Assembly (NCBI RefSeq): GCF_947498005.1
Contig: NZ_CANMIW010000012.1
Span: forward strand, 1 to 52,660
DNA from: an uncultured Winogradskyella sp.
GTDB lineage: Bacteria > Bacteroidota > Bacteroidia > Flavobacteriales > Flavobacteriaceae
Length of the DNA: 52,660 bases
Direction: 5' to 3'
Shown: one piece after another, positions 18,524 to 28,465 of the stretch
Position numbering within the stretch: the stretch's first letter is position 1
Layout: each line of letters opens with the position of its first letter
Position numbers and translations under genes: made by a program
Notes under the pieces: model-generated
The model's input: the letters and a program-made list of their open reading frames with translations, nothing else
What the model was told of the DNA's origin: nothing
Database searches by the model: none

Positions 18524-19828
18524 ATGAGTAGTATAGTAGCTGTAGTTGGTCGTCCTAATGTTGGTAAGTCAACCTTTTTTAATCGTCTTATCAAAAGACG
18601 TGAGGCTATAGTTGATGCCGTTAGTGGTGTAACTAGAGATAGACATTACGGAAAAACAGATTGGAACGGAAAAGAATTTTCTCTAATTGATACTGGTGGA
18701 TATGTTGTTGGTAGTGATGATATATTTGAAGCAGAAATTGATAAGCAAGTAGAGTTGGCTATTGAAGAAGCAGATGCTATTATTTTTATGGTAGATGTTG
18801 AGACAGGTGTTACAGGCATGGATGAAGATGTTGCTCAACTTTTAAGAAAAATAAAAAAGCCAGTCTTTCTGGTGGTCAATAAAGTAGATAACAACAAACG
18901 ATTAGAAGATGCTGTTGAGTTTTATTCACTTGGTTTAGGTGAGTATTTTGCGATAGCAAGTATTAATGGAAGTGGAACAGGAGATTTGCTAGACGCTTTA
19001 GTTAAGGCTTTACCAGAAAAAGAAGAGGTTGAGGAAGATGAATTGCCACGCTTTGCCGTTGTTGGCAGACCAAATGCAGGTAAATCTTCTTTTATAAATG
19101 CACTAATTGGTGAAGACCGTTATATCGTTACTGATATTGCTGGTACCACAAGAGATGCTATTGATACTAAATATAACCGATTTGGTTTTGAGTTTAACTT
19201 AGTAGATACAGCAGGAATAAGACGTAAATCTAAAGTAAAAGAAGATTTAGAATTTTACTCTGTAATGCGAAGTGTAAGAGCTATTGAACATTGTGATGTT
19301 TGTTTAGTCGTAGTTGATGCTACTCGTGGTTTTGATGGGCAAGTACAAAATATCTTTTGGTTGGCTGAACGCAATAGAAAAGGAATTGTAATACTTATCA
19401 ATAAATGGGATTTAGTTGAGAAATCTACAAAAACAGCTAAAGAATTTGAGAAGCATATTAGAAATGAAATAGCACCTTTTACAGATGTGCCTATTGTTTT
19501 TATATCAGTATTGAATAAGCAACGTATATTTAAAGCTATTGAAACGGCTGTTGAAGTTTACCAAAATAGAGCAAAACGTATTAAAACGAGTGTGCTAAAC
19601 GAAACATTATTACCAATTATTGAGCATCAACCACCACCAGCTTATAAAGGTAAATTTGTAAAAATTAAATATATAATGCAGTTGCCAACACCACAACCGC
19701 AATTTGCATTTTTCTGTAATTTGCCACAGTATGTGAAAGAACCTTACAAGCGTTTTTTAGAAAATAAATTGCGTGATCAGTTTGATTTTAATGGTGTGCC
19801 AGTGAGTGTTTACATGCGAAAAAAATAA
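18524..19828 (+). CDS. der: Ribosome biogenesis GTPase Der (EngA)
   Basis: Der is a double GTPase that assists assembly of the 50S subunit. The first G domain has GRPNVGKS (9-16), DTGG and NKVD. The second has GRPNAGKS (about 179-186), DTAG and NKWD. The C-terminal KH-like domain follows (about 350-434; [21 protein letters not shown]). The length of 434 residues is normal. The gene for the secreted lectin-domain protein begins 6 bases after its stop, so the two are probably co-transcribed. Confidence 0.97.
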   Translation: MSSIVAVVGRPNVGKSTFFNRLIKRREAIVDAVSGVTRDRHYGKTDWNGKEFSLIDTGGYVVGSDDIFEAEIDKQVELAIEEADAIIFMVDVETGVTGMDEDVAQLLRKIKKPVFLVVNKVDNNKRLEDAVEFYSLGLGEYFAIASINGSGTGDLLDALVKALPEKEEVEEDELPRFAVVGRPNAGKSSFINALIGEDRYIVTDIAGTTRDAIDTKYNRFGFEFNLVDTAGIRRKSKVKEDLEFYSVMRSVRAIEHCDVCLVVVDATRGFDGQVQNIFWLAERNRKGIVILINKWDLVEKSTKTAKEFEKHIRNEIAPFTDVPIVFISVLNKQRIFKAIETAVEVYQNRAKRIKTSVLNETLLPIIEHQPPPAYKGKFVKIKYIMQLPTPQPQFAFFCNLPQYVKEPYKRFLENKLRDQFDFNGVPVSVYMRKK

Positions 19829-19834
19829 TTTCAC

Positions 19835-22261
19835 ATGAAAATAAAGTTGGTCTACACTATTATATTATTTCTAAGTTATTGTGGGTATTCGCAAAATGTA
19901 CCTCCAGAAATAAGTATAACAGGTGGTCAAACGTATTGCGCTAATGTATCTGTTCCAATTGTTAGTTCTGCGGTTATTACCGATCAAAACCCAGAAGATA
20001 CAACGTTATCACAGGTTTTTATTCAGATTTCAGAAGGCTATGAATTGGGACAAGATGTTTTAGAATTATTTGGTAGTCATTCAAATATTACCTCTGGTTG
20101 GGATATTGCGCAAGGCCGTTTATCGCTTATTGGTCCTGCTACGTTTGAAGAATTTTCTGCAGCTATTGAAAATGTAATGTTTCAAACAAGTCAAACGATT
20201 TTTACTCAGAACAGGCAATTTTCAATCAACTTAGGGAATGCTAATTACTTACCAAGTACAGGTCATTATTATTTTTATGTTGAAGCTACAAGTATAACTT
20301 GGACAGAAGCGAGAGACGCAGCTGCTGCTCAAGATTATTTTGGATTACAAGGATATTTAGCAACAATTACAACAGAAGAAGAATCTCAATTGACTGGTGC
20401 ACAAAGTGCTGGTACAGGATGGATAGGTGGTTCTGATGAAGAAACTGAAGGTGTTTGGAAATGGATGACAGGACCAGAAGCTGGTCAAGTTTTTTGGCAA
20501 GGTGTATCTAATGGATTTGCACCTAATGATATGTTTGCATTTTGGAATACCAATGAGCCAAACGACTTTAATGATGAAAATTATGCGCATATCACAGATC
20601 CATCAATTGGTGTTTCGGGATCTTGGAACGATCTCGGAAATGAAGGAGATATTAATCCTGGTAGTCCATATCATCCCAAAGGTTATATTGTAGAATTTGG
20701 TGGATTGCCAAATGAACCTGAGATTAATTTATCTGCGAGCAGTACTTTAATAATGCCAAGAGTTACGAGCAATCCGGTTTCATACTGTGGTGAAGGTTTT
20801 TATAATTTAACTGTAGAAACGTCAACCGATGATGTTTGGTGGTTCGAAAATGAAAATGCAACAGTGCCAATTAATTCTGGATTAGAATATGATGTTAATC
20901 TAAATGCGACCACTACATTTTGGTTATTGCCAGCTGTTCAAGATTGTGCAACTAACACCAGAGTACCTTATACGGTGACAATTTTTACGAATCCAGAAGT
21001 TTCAGATGTGGTTATTACTCAATGTGAGGATGATGTCATGGATGGAATTTCAAACTTTAAGTTAAGCGATTATAATGATGTTATTGTCTCTGGTAGTTTA
21101 GTAAATATTGAAGTAGATTTTTATGATTCAATTGACTTGTTTAATTCAATAGATGACCAATCCTATACTAACTTGGCTAATAATCAAATTGTGTATGCAT
21201 TGGCAACAGATACCACAACAGGATGCAGTAGTATTGCCGAAGTGACACTGTCTGTTAATGCAACGATAGCAAATATGGCTGCTTTAAGTGAGTGCGATAA
21301 CATTAACGAAACTGGTTTAGTAAACTTTGATTTGAGTTTAGCAAATGCGCAAATTTTAAACAATGAAGCTTCTGATATTTCAATCTTAGGATACTATGAA
21401 ACTTATAATGATGCTTTAGTTGAAGAGAATGAAATAGCAAGTAACTACACAAATATTGAGGTATATAACCAAACAGTATATGCAAGATTAGAACAAAACG
21501 GAAGTTGCTATAGTATAGCAAAAATTAATTTAGTTGTAGAAAGTCTTCCAATTTTGGAGGAAGACAACATTGTATATTATTGTACCGATAGTTATCCTGA
21601 AACAATAAGGCTTAATGGAGGCATTGCTGAAGATATTCCAAATAATTATTATTACAATTGGTCAACAGGAGAAACAACAATGTCTATTGAAGTCAATGAA
21701 CCTGGAACATACTCTGTAGAAGTGACAAAACCATTAGGTTGCACAAATGAAAGAGTAATTACTGTATTACCAGCAAGTACTGCTGAGGTAGAAAGTATAG
21801 AGGTAATTGATTTATCAGAAAACAATACCATTACTGTTTTAGTTTCAGGCGAAGGAGAATATTTATATTCGTTAGATAGCGCGAATGGCATTTATCAAAC
21901 ATCTCCTATTTTTGAAAATGTACCATCAGGTTTACATGACGTTTTTGTAAAAGATATTAAAGCTGATTGCGGTATTGTATCTGCAGAAATTTCTGTTTTA
22001 GGATTTCCTAAGTTTTTCACACCAAATGGAGACACTATAAATGATGTATGGCAAATAAAAGGTGTTTCTCTAGAGGATAATGTTATAGAAAGTGTTACTA
22101 TATTTAATCGCTATGGTAAATTAATTACGGTGTTGAATTCAAATAATCCGTTTTGGGATGGTTTTTATAATGGAAAGTTAATGGCAACCGATGATTATTG
22201 GTTTGTAGCTGAATTGTTAGATGGAAGAGTTAACTCGGGTCATTTTTCTCTAAAAAGATAG
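19835..22261 (+). CDS. Secreted C-type-lectin-domain protein with T9SS type B sorting domain
   Basis: The 808-residue protein has a signal peptide (1-19). A cadherin- or Ig-like N-terminal region (about 20-140) and a C-type lectin-like domain (about 143-290) follow. That domain carries the calcium/sugar-binding motifs EPN (241-243) and WND (264-266), the pair that in animal lectins goes with mannose-type sugars. Ig-like segments lead to the gliding-motility-associated C-terminal domain (about 725-808; TPNGDTINDVW, FNRYGKLI, WDGFYNGK), which marks export by the T9SS. Surface binding of glycans is inferred. Unlike the other T9SS type B protein in this window it has no PorP/SprF gene beside it and instead follows der directly. 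Confidence 0.92.
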   Translation: MKIKLVYTIILFLSYCGYSQNVPPEISITGGQTYCANVSVPIVSSAVITDQNPEDTTLSQVFIQISEGYELGQDVLELFGSHSNITSGWDIAQGRLSLIGPATFEEFSAAIENVMFQTSQTIFTQNRQFSINLGNANYLPSTGHYYFYVEATSITWTEARDAAAAQDYFGLQGYLATITTEEESQLTGAQSAGTGWIGGSDEETEGVWKWMTGPEAGQVFWQGVSNGFAPNDMFAFWNTNEPNDFNDENYAHITDPSIGVSGSWNDLGNEGDINPGSPYHPKGYIVEFGGLPNEPEINLSASSTLIMPRVTSNPVSYCGEGFYNLTVETSTDDVWWFENENATVPINSGLEYDVNLNATTTFWLLPAVQDCATNTRVPYTVTIFTNPEVSDVVITQCEDDVMDGISNFKLSDYNDVIVSGSLVNIEVDFYDSIDLFNSIDDQSYTNLANNQIVYALATDTTTGCSSIAEVTLSVNATIANMAALSECDNINETGLVNFDLSLANAQILNNEASDISILGYYETYNDALVEENEIASNYTNIEVYNQTVYARLEQNGSCYSIAKINLVVESLPILEEDNIVYYCTDSYPETIRLNGGIAEDIPNNYYYNWSTGETTMSIEVNEPGTYSVEVTKPLGCTNERVITVLPASTAEVESIEVIDLSENNTITVLVSGEGEYLYSLDSANGIYQTSPIFENVPSGLHDVFVKDIKADCGIVSAEISVLGFPKFFTPNGDTINDVWQIKGVSLEDNVIESVTIFNRYGKLITVLNSNNPFWDGFYNGKLMATDDYWFVAELLDGRVNSGHFSLKR

Positions 22262-22355
22262 ATTGAAATAATTAGCTTATAATTTTCATACGATTTTTTA
22301 TTTTAGTACGTTTAAAGAATCAATCAACAATCTATCAATCAACCAATTATTTAAT

Positions 22356-25136
22356 ATGAAGAAACTATTTTTAGTTTTTGCATTTCTATTTTCGTTACTC
22401 ACATTTTCACAAGAAAAATCATTTGAAATTACAGGCTTACTAAAGGCTCAAGACTCTAATAATCCTATAGAATCGGCTACAGTTTTTTTACAACGTATTA
22501 AAGATAGTACTGTAGTATCTTACACAATTTCTGACAAGGATGGGAAATTTAAAATAGAGAGTTCAACTTACGATACTGCTTTAAATTTTTACATCTCTTA
22601 TGTTGGCTATGGAACTTATTTTAAAAAAATAGCAATTGATAAAGAGAAAATTGATCTTAAAACAATTTCATTAAAACTCGAAAACCAGCTTGGCGAAGTA
22701 TTAATTAAGTCAACTGCACCAATAACGATTAAGAAAGATACTTTAGAGTTTAATGTAAAATCATTTAAAACTAAAAAGGATGCCAATGTAGAAGATCTGT
22801 TAAAACAGTTACCAGGTGTTGAGGTAGATGAAGCAGGCAATATAAAAGTGAACGGTAAACCTGTTAATAAAATATTAGTAAATGGTAAGCCGTTTTTTGG
22901 TAATGATCCTACAATTACAACCAAGAATTTAACTAAGGATATTATAGAGAAAATTCAGGTTGTAGATACAAAAACAAAGTCAGAGGCTTTTACAGGTGAA
23001 GAAGGTGATAAAGAAAATAAAACGATTAATCTTACTATAAAAGAAGAGAATAATAAAGGTGTTTTTGGTCGTGTCTCAGCAGGTGCTGGTACTGATGAAC
23101 GTTATGAGTTTGCAGGTATGGTAAATCTATTTAACAATGATAGGAGAATTAGTGTACTTGCAGGCGGAAACAATACAAATTCTCCTGGCTTTAGTTTCGG
23201 AGAAATTCATAAAATGTTTGGTAGTGGAGGCGGAATCTCATTTAATAGTAACGGATCTTTTTCTTTAGGAGGTCGATCATTTGGTGGAGGACAAGGTATT
23301 ACATCATCTCAAAATGTTGGTGTTAATTATGCTGACGTCATCGGAGAAAACACAGATATAGCTTCCGATTATTTTTATGCGTCTAGTAATTCTAAAAATG
23401 AATCTTCAACACAGCGCGAAACAATTTTATCAGATTCTAGGTTTTTTACAAATTCAGATTCAAATTCAGATAATGATACTTATAATCATTCTATGAATTT
23501 AGAATTTGAAATTGAAACAGATTCTACCTTTCAAATTAGTTTTGAACCTTCTTTTGGTTATTCAAAATCACAAACAAGGTATTTAAATAACGAAGAAACT
23601 CTAGATGAAGATTTTGTGTTAACCAATCAATCTGATGTTAATTCCTTTGTAGAAAGCTATGCCAAAACTTTTTCTAATGTGTTTTCAGCAACAAAACGAG
23701 TAGGTAATAAGGGATCTTATTTTAAGTTCGAATTAGAAACTGATATAAATGATCAGGAAAGTGAAGATTTTTTAAATTCTAATACAGAAGTATTTGGTAG
23801 TAACCCAGAAACAATAGATCGAAACCAGTTTACAGAAGGCGATAATTTTAGTTATGGTGTGTCTGCAGAACTGTCTTATAGAATAGCTTTATTGGCTAAA
23901 AAACTATTTTTAAATTTTGAATACGAGTATGCAAAAGATATAGATAATAATTTGGAGAGTACGTTTGATTTTAACAATGGAACCCAAGATTTTTCTGATT
24001 TTAATACGGACTTAAGTACAGATTTTAAATATTCAGATATTAGAAATGTACCAACCATAGGAGCAAATTATAGAGGAGAGAAGCTATCGCTTTATTTTAA
24101 AATGAGCTACAATTTCAGAACCTTAAAAAACGAAGATTTATTAAGACCACAATTTAATGTAGAAAGAGGATTTGAAAACATTGAAGCTAATTACAGAATT
24201 AATTATAGGTTTAGCCCTAAGTCTTCAATCTACGCAAATTATAGGTTAAGTAATAGACCACCTGGATTAAGACAATTACAAGCATTTGAAGATGTTTCCA
24301 ATCCATTGGTTACTGTAATAGGAAATCCAAATTTAGAACCTTCAAATAGACATAGTTTTTATGGAGGTTATAATGGATTTGATTGGCAAAAACGAACAGG
24401 ATTTTATGCGAATTTTAATGCTAATATTAGTAATAATCAAGTCGTATCTAAAACTATTGTTGATGCCGAAACATTAAAAAGAACAACCACCTATGAAAAC
24501 GTAGATGGTAATTATAATTATGGCGTAACAGGCAATTACACTAAAGACTTTAAAATAGATACTTTAAGAACCATAAAGTTGGCAATTAGAACGCGTTATA
24601 ATTTTAATAAGCGTATTAACTTTAATAACGATGTAAAATATTCTAGTGAAGTAAGGACTATTTCGCCAAGACTTGGTATAGATTTTCTTTGGGATAAGGT
24701 CATGGAGATAAAACCATATTATCAGCTTAGTTTTACTAATAACGCATATGATATAGAATCTTTTGAAGATAGGGAATTTACAAGTCACAATGCTGGCTTG
24801 CGAACGGCAACATTTTTACCTAAAAATTTAGAATGGCGAAATGATATTAATTTCAATTATAACCCAAATGTCGCAGATGGTTTTCAAAAAAGTGCTTGGT
24901 TTTGGAATTCAAGTTTAGCGTATAGTATTTTTAAAGAGAAAGTAATCCTAACTGTAAAAGTTTACGATTTATTAAATCAAAATACTAATGCTAGACGAAT
25001 AGCTACTCAAGATTATATTGAGGATAGTCAAAGTACAGTATTACGTCAGTATTTTATGTTGAGCCTCAGTTATAAGTTTAATAGCCTTGGTAATAAGGGA
25101 AATACAAGCGATGGAGATATTATTTTCTTTGATTAG
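22356..25136 (+). CDS. TonB-dependent-receptor-like outer-membrane beta-barrel protein
   Basis: The 926-residue protein has a signal peptide (1-18, ending LTFSQ) and a carboxypeptidase-regulatory-like domain (about 22-110; SATVFLQRIKDSTVVSYTISDKDGKF). A plug-like domain (about 135-215; DLLKQLPGVEVDEAGNIKVNGKPV) and a long barrel follow. This is the outer-membrane beta-barrel family that resembles TonB receptors. I see no clear TonB box, and no SusD-like partner gene is adjacent, so substrate and energy coupling are unknown. It stands alone: a 94-base spacer separates it from the lectin protein, and a convergent gene follows after 13 bases. Confidence 0.88.
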   Translation: MKKLFLVFAFLFSLLTFSQEKSFEITGLLKAQDSNNPIESATVFLQRIKDSTVVSYTISDKDGKFKIESSTYDTALNFYISYVGYGTYFKKIAIDKEKIDLKTISLKLENQLGEVLIKSTAPITIKKDTLEFNVKSFKTKKDANVEDLLKQLPGVEVDEAGNIKVNGKPVNKILVNGKPFFGNDPTITTKNLTKDIIEKIQVVDTKTKSEAFTGEEGDKENKTINLTIKEENNKGVFGRVSAGAGTDERYEFAGMVNLFNNDRRISVLAGGNNTNSPGFSFGEIHKMFGSGGGISFNSNGSFSLGGRSFGGGQGITSSQNVGVNYADVIGENTDIASDYFYASSNSKNESSTQRETILSDSRFFTNSDSNSDNDTYNHSMNLEFEIETDSTFQISFEPSFGYSKSQTRYLNNEETLDEDFVLTNQSDVNSFVESYAKTFSNVFSATKRVGNKGSYFKFELETDINDQESEDFLNSNTEVFGSNPETIDRNQFTEGDNFSYGVSAELSYRIALLAKKLFLNFEYEYAKDIDNNLESTFDFNNGTQDFSDFNTDLSTDFKYSDIRNVPTIGANYRGEKLSLYFKMSYNFRTLKNEDLLRPQFNVERGFENIEANYRINYRFSPKSSIYANYRLSNRPPGLRQLQAFEDVSNPLVTVIGNPNLEPSNRHSFYGGYNGFDWQKRTGFYANFNANISNNQVVSKTIVDAETLKRTTTYENVDGNYNYGVTGNYTKDFKIDTLRTIKLAIRTRYNFNKRINFNNDVKYSSEVRTISPRLGIDFLWDKVMEIKPYYQLSFTNNAYDIESFEDREFTSHNAGLRTATFLPKNLEWRNDINFNYNPNVADGFQKSAWFWNSSLAYSIFKEKVILTVKVYDLLNQNTNARRIATQDYIEDSQSTVLRQYFMLSLSYKFNSLGNKGNTSDGDIIFFD

Positions 25137-25149
25137 AGTAGTACGTGTT

Positions 25150-25974
25150 TTACCAGCTTCCACCAGCGCCTCCACCTGAGAAGCCGCCTCCACCTCCAAA
25201 GCCGCCTCCAAAACTTCCTCCTCCAGAACTTCCGCCAAAACCACCTCCAAAGCCACCTGTAGATGAACCTCTAGAATAACTTCCGCGACCCATATTACTT
25301 AAAATTATGGCTTCGAGAATACTTCTACTGTCACTTCGATTGCCTCCGTTTCCACCGTTTCCGCCACCACGTGATTTAGATATGGCAATAATAAAAATTA
25401 CGAAAATTATAAAAAGGAAAAATATAACTTCAATTGGAATACCACCAGAACTTTGTGGCTTATTATTTTTATATGCACCACTAAGCACATCAATTATAGC
25501 ATCAGTACCTTTATTTAATCCACCGTAATAATCTTCTCTTTTAAATTCAGGAATTATAATATTACGAGTTAGTTCACCTACAATACCAGCAGTAAGTCTA
25601 TCCTCAACACCATAACCAGGAGAAATCCAGATTTTTCTATCCTTTCTAGCTAATAAAATAAAAACGCCATTATCTTCCTCTGCCTGGCCAATTCCCCATT
25701 TTTGTCCCCATCTTGGAGTAAGTAAGCCAATGTTTTCGCCTTTTGTTGTTGGTATAATTACAACTATAATTTCTGTAGAGGTGCTATCGTTATAGCGTCG
25801 TAACTTTTCAGATAGTGCAGAAAATTCGTATGGTTTTAATACCTTAGTGCTATCAATAACCGAAGGTATAAAATCCGGCTTTTCTGGAACATTGTATTGT
25901 GCGTTGGCAGTGTAAAAAACTCCAGCCAATACGCTCAAGAATAATGAAAATACTAAAGTTCTAAATTTTTGCAT
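25150..25974 (-). CDS. TPM-domain protein, YgcG type, with glycine-rich tail
   Basis: The 274 residues contain a signal peptide (1-25, ending TANAQ) and a TPM domain (about 35-165; STEIIVVIIPTTKG, NGVFILLARKDRKIWISPGYG). One membrane segment follows (about 183-203). The tail of about 50 residues is almost only Gly, Ser and Phe (GGGFGG) and ends GGSW. TPM proteins are membrane-associated and have been linked to photosystem or respiratory complex repair in other groups. The bacterial role is unclear. Its start overlaps the stop of the preceding TPM gene by one base (TAATG), so the two are translationally linked. Confidence 0.88.
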   Translation of the reverse strand: MQKFRTLVFSLFLSVLAGVFYTANAQYNVPEKPDFIPSVIDSTKVLKPYEFSALSEKLRRYNDSTSTEIIVVIIPTTKGENIGLLTPRWGQKWGIGQAEEDNGVFILLARKDRKIWISPGYGVEDRLTAGIVGELTRNIIIPEFKREDYYGGLNKGTDAIIDVLSGAYKNNKPQSSGGIPIEVIFFLFIIFVIFIIAISKSRGGGNGGNGGNRSDSRSILEAIILSNMGRGSYSRGSSTGGFGGGFGGSSGGGSFGGGFGGGGGFSGGGAGGSW

Positions 25975-26411
25975 TAGTTTTTTGAAATTGAATTTTCAAG
26001 TTCATTAGTATCATCATGTAACCAAGGAAAGTGTGTTGACAATTCTTTTCCAGCCTTATTGATTCCGTCAATTAGACCACCAACAAAATTACCTTTTTTG
26101 AATTGAGTTGTAATTATGTCTCTTGTAGAATTCCAGAAATCCGCATCCACAACAGTATTTATACCTTTGTCACCATAAATCATAAAAGATTTATCTTCTA
26201 CAGCAACATAAATGAGTACGCCGTTTTGTTGTTTAGTGTTATCCATTTTTAAATAATGAAAAACTTCTAAAGTATGCTCAAAAATATCTTTTGAGCAATG
26301 CTTCTCTATATGCACACGGATTTCGCCAGAAGTATTTTTTTCGGCATTACGTATAGCTTCTACGATTCTCTCTTCATCTTCAGCACTAAGAAAATCTTCA
26401 AGTTTAGACAT
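25974..26411 (-). CDS. TPM-domain protein without signal peptide
   Basis: The 145-residue protein is a TPM domain from end to end (EERIVEAIRNAEKNTSGEIRVHIEKH, NGVLIYVAVEDKSFMIYGDKG). It has neither a signal peptide nor a membrane segment, so it should face the cytoplasm, unlike its neighbour. It follows lemA by 11 bases and overlaps the next gene by one base. The lemA-TPM-TPM order is common in Bacteroidota, which suggests a joint envelope function that is not defined. Confidence 0.85.
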   Translation of the reverse strand: MSKLEDFLSAEDEERIVEAIRNAEKNTSGEIRVHIEKHCSKDIFEHTLEVFHYLKMDNTKQQNGVLIYVAVEDKSFMIYGDKGINTVVDADFWNSTRDIITTQFKKGNFVGGLIDGINKAGKELSTHFPWLHDDTNELENSISKN

Positions 26412-26422
26412 TTTACGTTTTA

Positions 26423-27019
26423 TTATAAATCGAATTCTACTTCAACTGGTTTATCAGCACCTGCTTCGGCATCAAAATAAGGCTTTTCATCAAAATTAAG
26501 AAAACCTGCTAAAATGCTATTTGGAAACGTATTAACGTGAATGTTATAAGGTTTTATTTTCTCATTATATCGTGTTCTTGCAGTCTGTATCGTATTCTCA
26601 GTACTTGTTAATTCATCTTGCAATTTCAAGAAATTCTGATTGGTTTTTAAATCAGGATATTTTTCTACAGTTACGAGTAAACGCGATAATGCACTACTCA
26701 AACCACCTTGTGCTTGGTTAAATGCTTGTAATTGTTCTGGTGTAATATTTGAGGGATCAATAGTTGTTTTTGTTGCTTCCGATCTTGCTTTTATAACAGC
26801 TTCTAATGTGCCTCTTTCAAAATCAGCGGCTCCTTGTACTGTTTTTACTAAATTACCTATGAGGTCATTTCTTCGTTGGTAAGAAGTTTGAACATTTCCC
26901 CAAGATTCCTTTACATTTTCGTTTAGTGTTACGGCAGTGTTATTGAAATTCTTTCCCCAAGAATAAAATCCAAATGCCAGAATAGCAATTACGATCACAG
27001 GAATTAGCCATTTTTTCAT
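26423..27019 (-). CDS. lemA: LemA family protein
   Basis: The 198 residues begin with one N-terminal membrane segment (about 4-20). The coiled LemA domain follows, with LNENVKESWGNVQTSYQRRNDLIGNLV and TPEQLQAFNQAQGGLSSALSRLL, and NFLKLQDELTSTENTIQTAR, YNEKIKPYN and FPNSILAGF towards the C-terminus. LemA proteins are small membrane-anchored helical proteins of uncertain function. It lies 12 bases after the MerR-type gene and 11 bases before the first TPM gene. Confidence 0.93.
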   Translation of the reverse strand: MKKWLIPVIVIAILAFGFYSWGKNFNNTAVTLNENVKESWGNVQTSYQRRNDLIGNLVKTVQGAADFERGTLEAVIKARSEATKTTIDPSNITPEQLQAFNQAQGGLSSALSRLLVTVEKYPDLKTNQNFLKLQDELTSTENTIQTARTRYNEKIKPYNIHVNTFPNSILAGFLNFDEKPYFDAEAGADKPVEVEFDL

Positions 27020-27031
27020 AATAGTTTAGTT

Positions 27032-27361
27032 TTAAAGTTGTGTTTTAATTTTAGTTAGTTGTGCTTTTATACTTTCTAGCTTATCGATAATTTCAAATTT
27101 ATCTAAAGCTTGCTTTTTTTCTTCTTTTAGATGTGTTTTTGCACCTTCAAGCGTAAATCCTCTTTCCTTTACTAAATGATAAATGAACTTAAGATTTTTA
27201 ATATCTTCAGGTGTAAACTTTCGGTTGCCTTTGGCATTTTTTTTCGGCTTTAAAACGTCAAATTCTTTTTCCCAAAATCTAATTAAGGAAGCGTTAACTT
27301 TAAAAGCTTTGGCAACTTCACCAATGCCATAATAACGTTTTTCTGGTAAATCTATGTGCAT
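27032..27361 (-). CDS. MerR-family transcriptional regulator
   Basis: The 109-residue protein is little more than a MerR winged-helix DNA-binding domain (about 9-78; YYGIGEVAKAFKVNASLIRFWEKEF, NRKFTPEDIKNLKFIYHLV) and a short coiled-coil for dimerisation (about 85-109). It has no effector-binding domain, so the signal it reads, if any, is not visible. It starts one base after the stop of the M23 peptidase gene and precedes lemA by 12 bases, which places it inside the operon. It may regulate the operon itself. That is inference. Confidence 0.92.
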   Translation of the reverse strand: MHIDLPEKRYYGIGEVAKAFKVNASLIRFWEKEFDVLKPKKNAKGNRKFTPEDIKNLKFIYHLVKERGFTLEGAKTHLKEEKKQALDKFEIIDKLESIKAQLTKIKTQL

Positions 27362-27362
27362 C

Positions 27363-28334
27363 TTAATCTAGAGATTGGTTTTCTAATGACGCTTTTTTAA
27401 GCAAAATATCATATTCTTCTGCAGATAAATTGCCATAGTAAAAGTTAATTGGGTTAATGCGTTCACCATCTTTAAATACTTCATAATGTAAATGTGGTGC
27501 TTCAGATCGGCCAGTGCTACCAACGTAGCCAATTAAATCGCCTCGTTTTACACGCTGATTAACCTTTACGTTATACTTGTATAAGTGGGCGTACAATGAG
27601 ATGTATCCATAGCCGTGATCTATCCTTATGTGATTACCATAACCTGTAGAGCCATTATCTGCTCGTTTAATTACGCCATCTCCAGAAGCATATATTGGTG
27701 TGCCTCTTGGTGCCGTAAAATCCATTCCAAAATGAAATTTTCTAACTTTAGTAAATGGGTCAGTTCTATAACCATAACCAGAAGCCATACGTGTTAAATT
27801 CACATTGTTAATGGGTTGTATTGCTGGTATAGCCTCTAAAAATTTCTCTTTATCTTCTGCTAATTTTGCAATTTCATCTAAAGATTTAGATTGCACAACA
27901 ATGGCTTTTTCTAAAACGTCTAAGCGCTTAAAACTTTCGGAAATTAACTGAGAGTTATTATAACCTTCATATTTTTTGTAGCGGTTAATACCACCAAATC
28001 CTGCTCTTCGTTGTTCCGTAGGTATAGGGTTGGCTTCAAAATAAAGTCTGTAGATCGCATTATCGCGTTCTTCAACATTTTCTAAAGCCGCAAAAGCGTC
28101 ATCTGTTCTTTTGTTTAATAGCTCATATTGCAATTCCATATTTTGCAATTCTCTAGCCATTTGTCGCTCTTTTGGCGACTCAATATATTGACTAGCTATA
28201 AAAAATGACAAAAATCCAAAAAGTGCAGCCGCAGTTAAAAATACAGCAACATACTTAAAAGTTGTTCTTTTCTTCCGCTTTATTTTGCGGTAAGAAAGCG
28301 TTTCAGAATCATAATAATATTTTACTTTAGCCAT
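27363..28334 (-). CDS. M23-family cell-wall peptidase, membrane-anchored
   Basis: It probably cuts peptide cross-links in peptidoglycan. The product from the chosen start has 323 residues: a basic cytoplasmic N-terminus (MAKVKYYYDSETLSYRKIKRKKR), one membrane segment (about 28-50), a coiled-coil region and the M23 domain. The zinc ligands are present in HFGMD (HxxxD) and PHLHYE (HxH). I chose ATG 28334 because the 15 residues before it are a Cys-rich extension unlike the family, and MAKVKYYYD is a typical start in Flavobacteriia. A possible -7 box, CAAAGATA on the plus strand, lies at 28403-28410. It heads the operon with merR, lemA and two TPM genes. Confidence 0.92.
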   Translation of the reverse strand: MAKVKYYYDSETLSYRKIKRKKRTTFKYVAVFLTAAALFGFLSFFIASQYIESPKERQMARELQNMELQYELLNKRTDDAFAALENVEERDNAIYRLYFEANPIPTEQRRAGFGGINRYKKYEGYNNSQLISESFKRLDVLEKAIVVQSKSLDEIAKLAEDKEKFLEAIPAIQPINNVNLTRMASGYGYRTDPFTKVRKFHFGMDFTAPRGTPIYASGDGVIKRADNGSTGYGNHIRIDHGYGYISLYAHLYKYNVKVNQRVKRGDLIGYVGSTGRSEAPHLHYEVFKDGERINPINFYYGNLSAEEYDILLKKASLENQSLD

Positions 28335-28465
28335 GTTTGAATTTATACTATTTTTGCAGCAAATAAGTGTACAAAGCAAGCGTCTTATATTAGCGTAACG
28401 ACCAAAGATAAAAAAATGTTTTGCAATTACGTAAATTTATTAAAAACAAGCTTTAATTTCAGCAT

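Noticed and set aside
22262..22355. Promoter for the TonB-receptor-like gene with TTG 22263-22265 and TAATTTTC 22280-22287
   Set aside because: The spacer is only 14 bases and the -7 box has a mismatch, so it does not meet the consensus.
28335..28379. Longer N-terminus of the M23 peptidase (15 extra residues)
   Set aside because: The extension is Cys-rich and unlike the family. It would lie in the leader region just downstream of the possible -7 box at 28403-28410.
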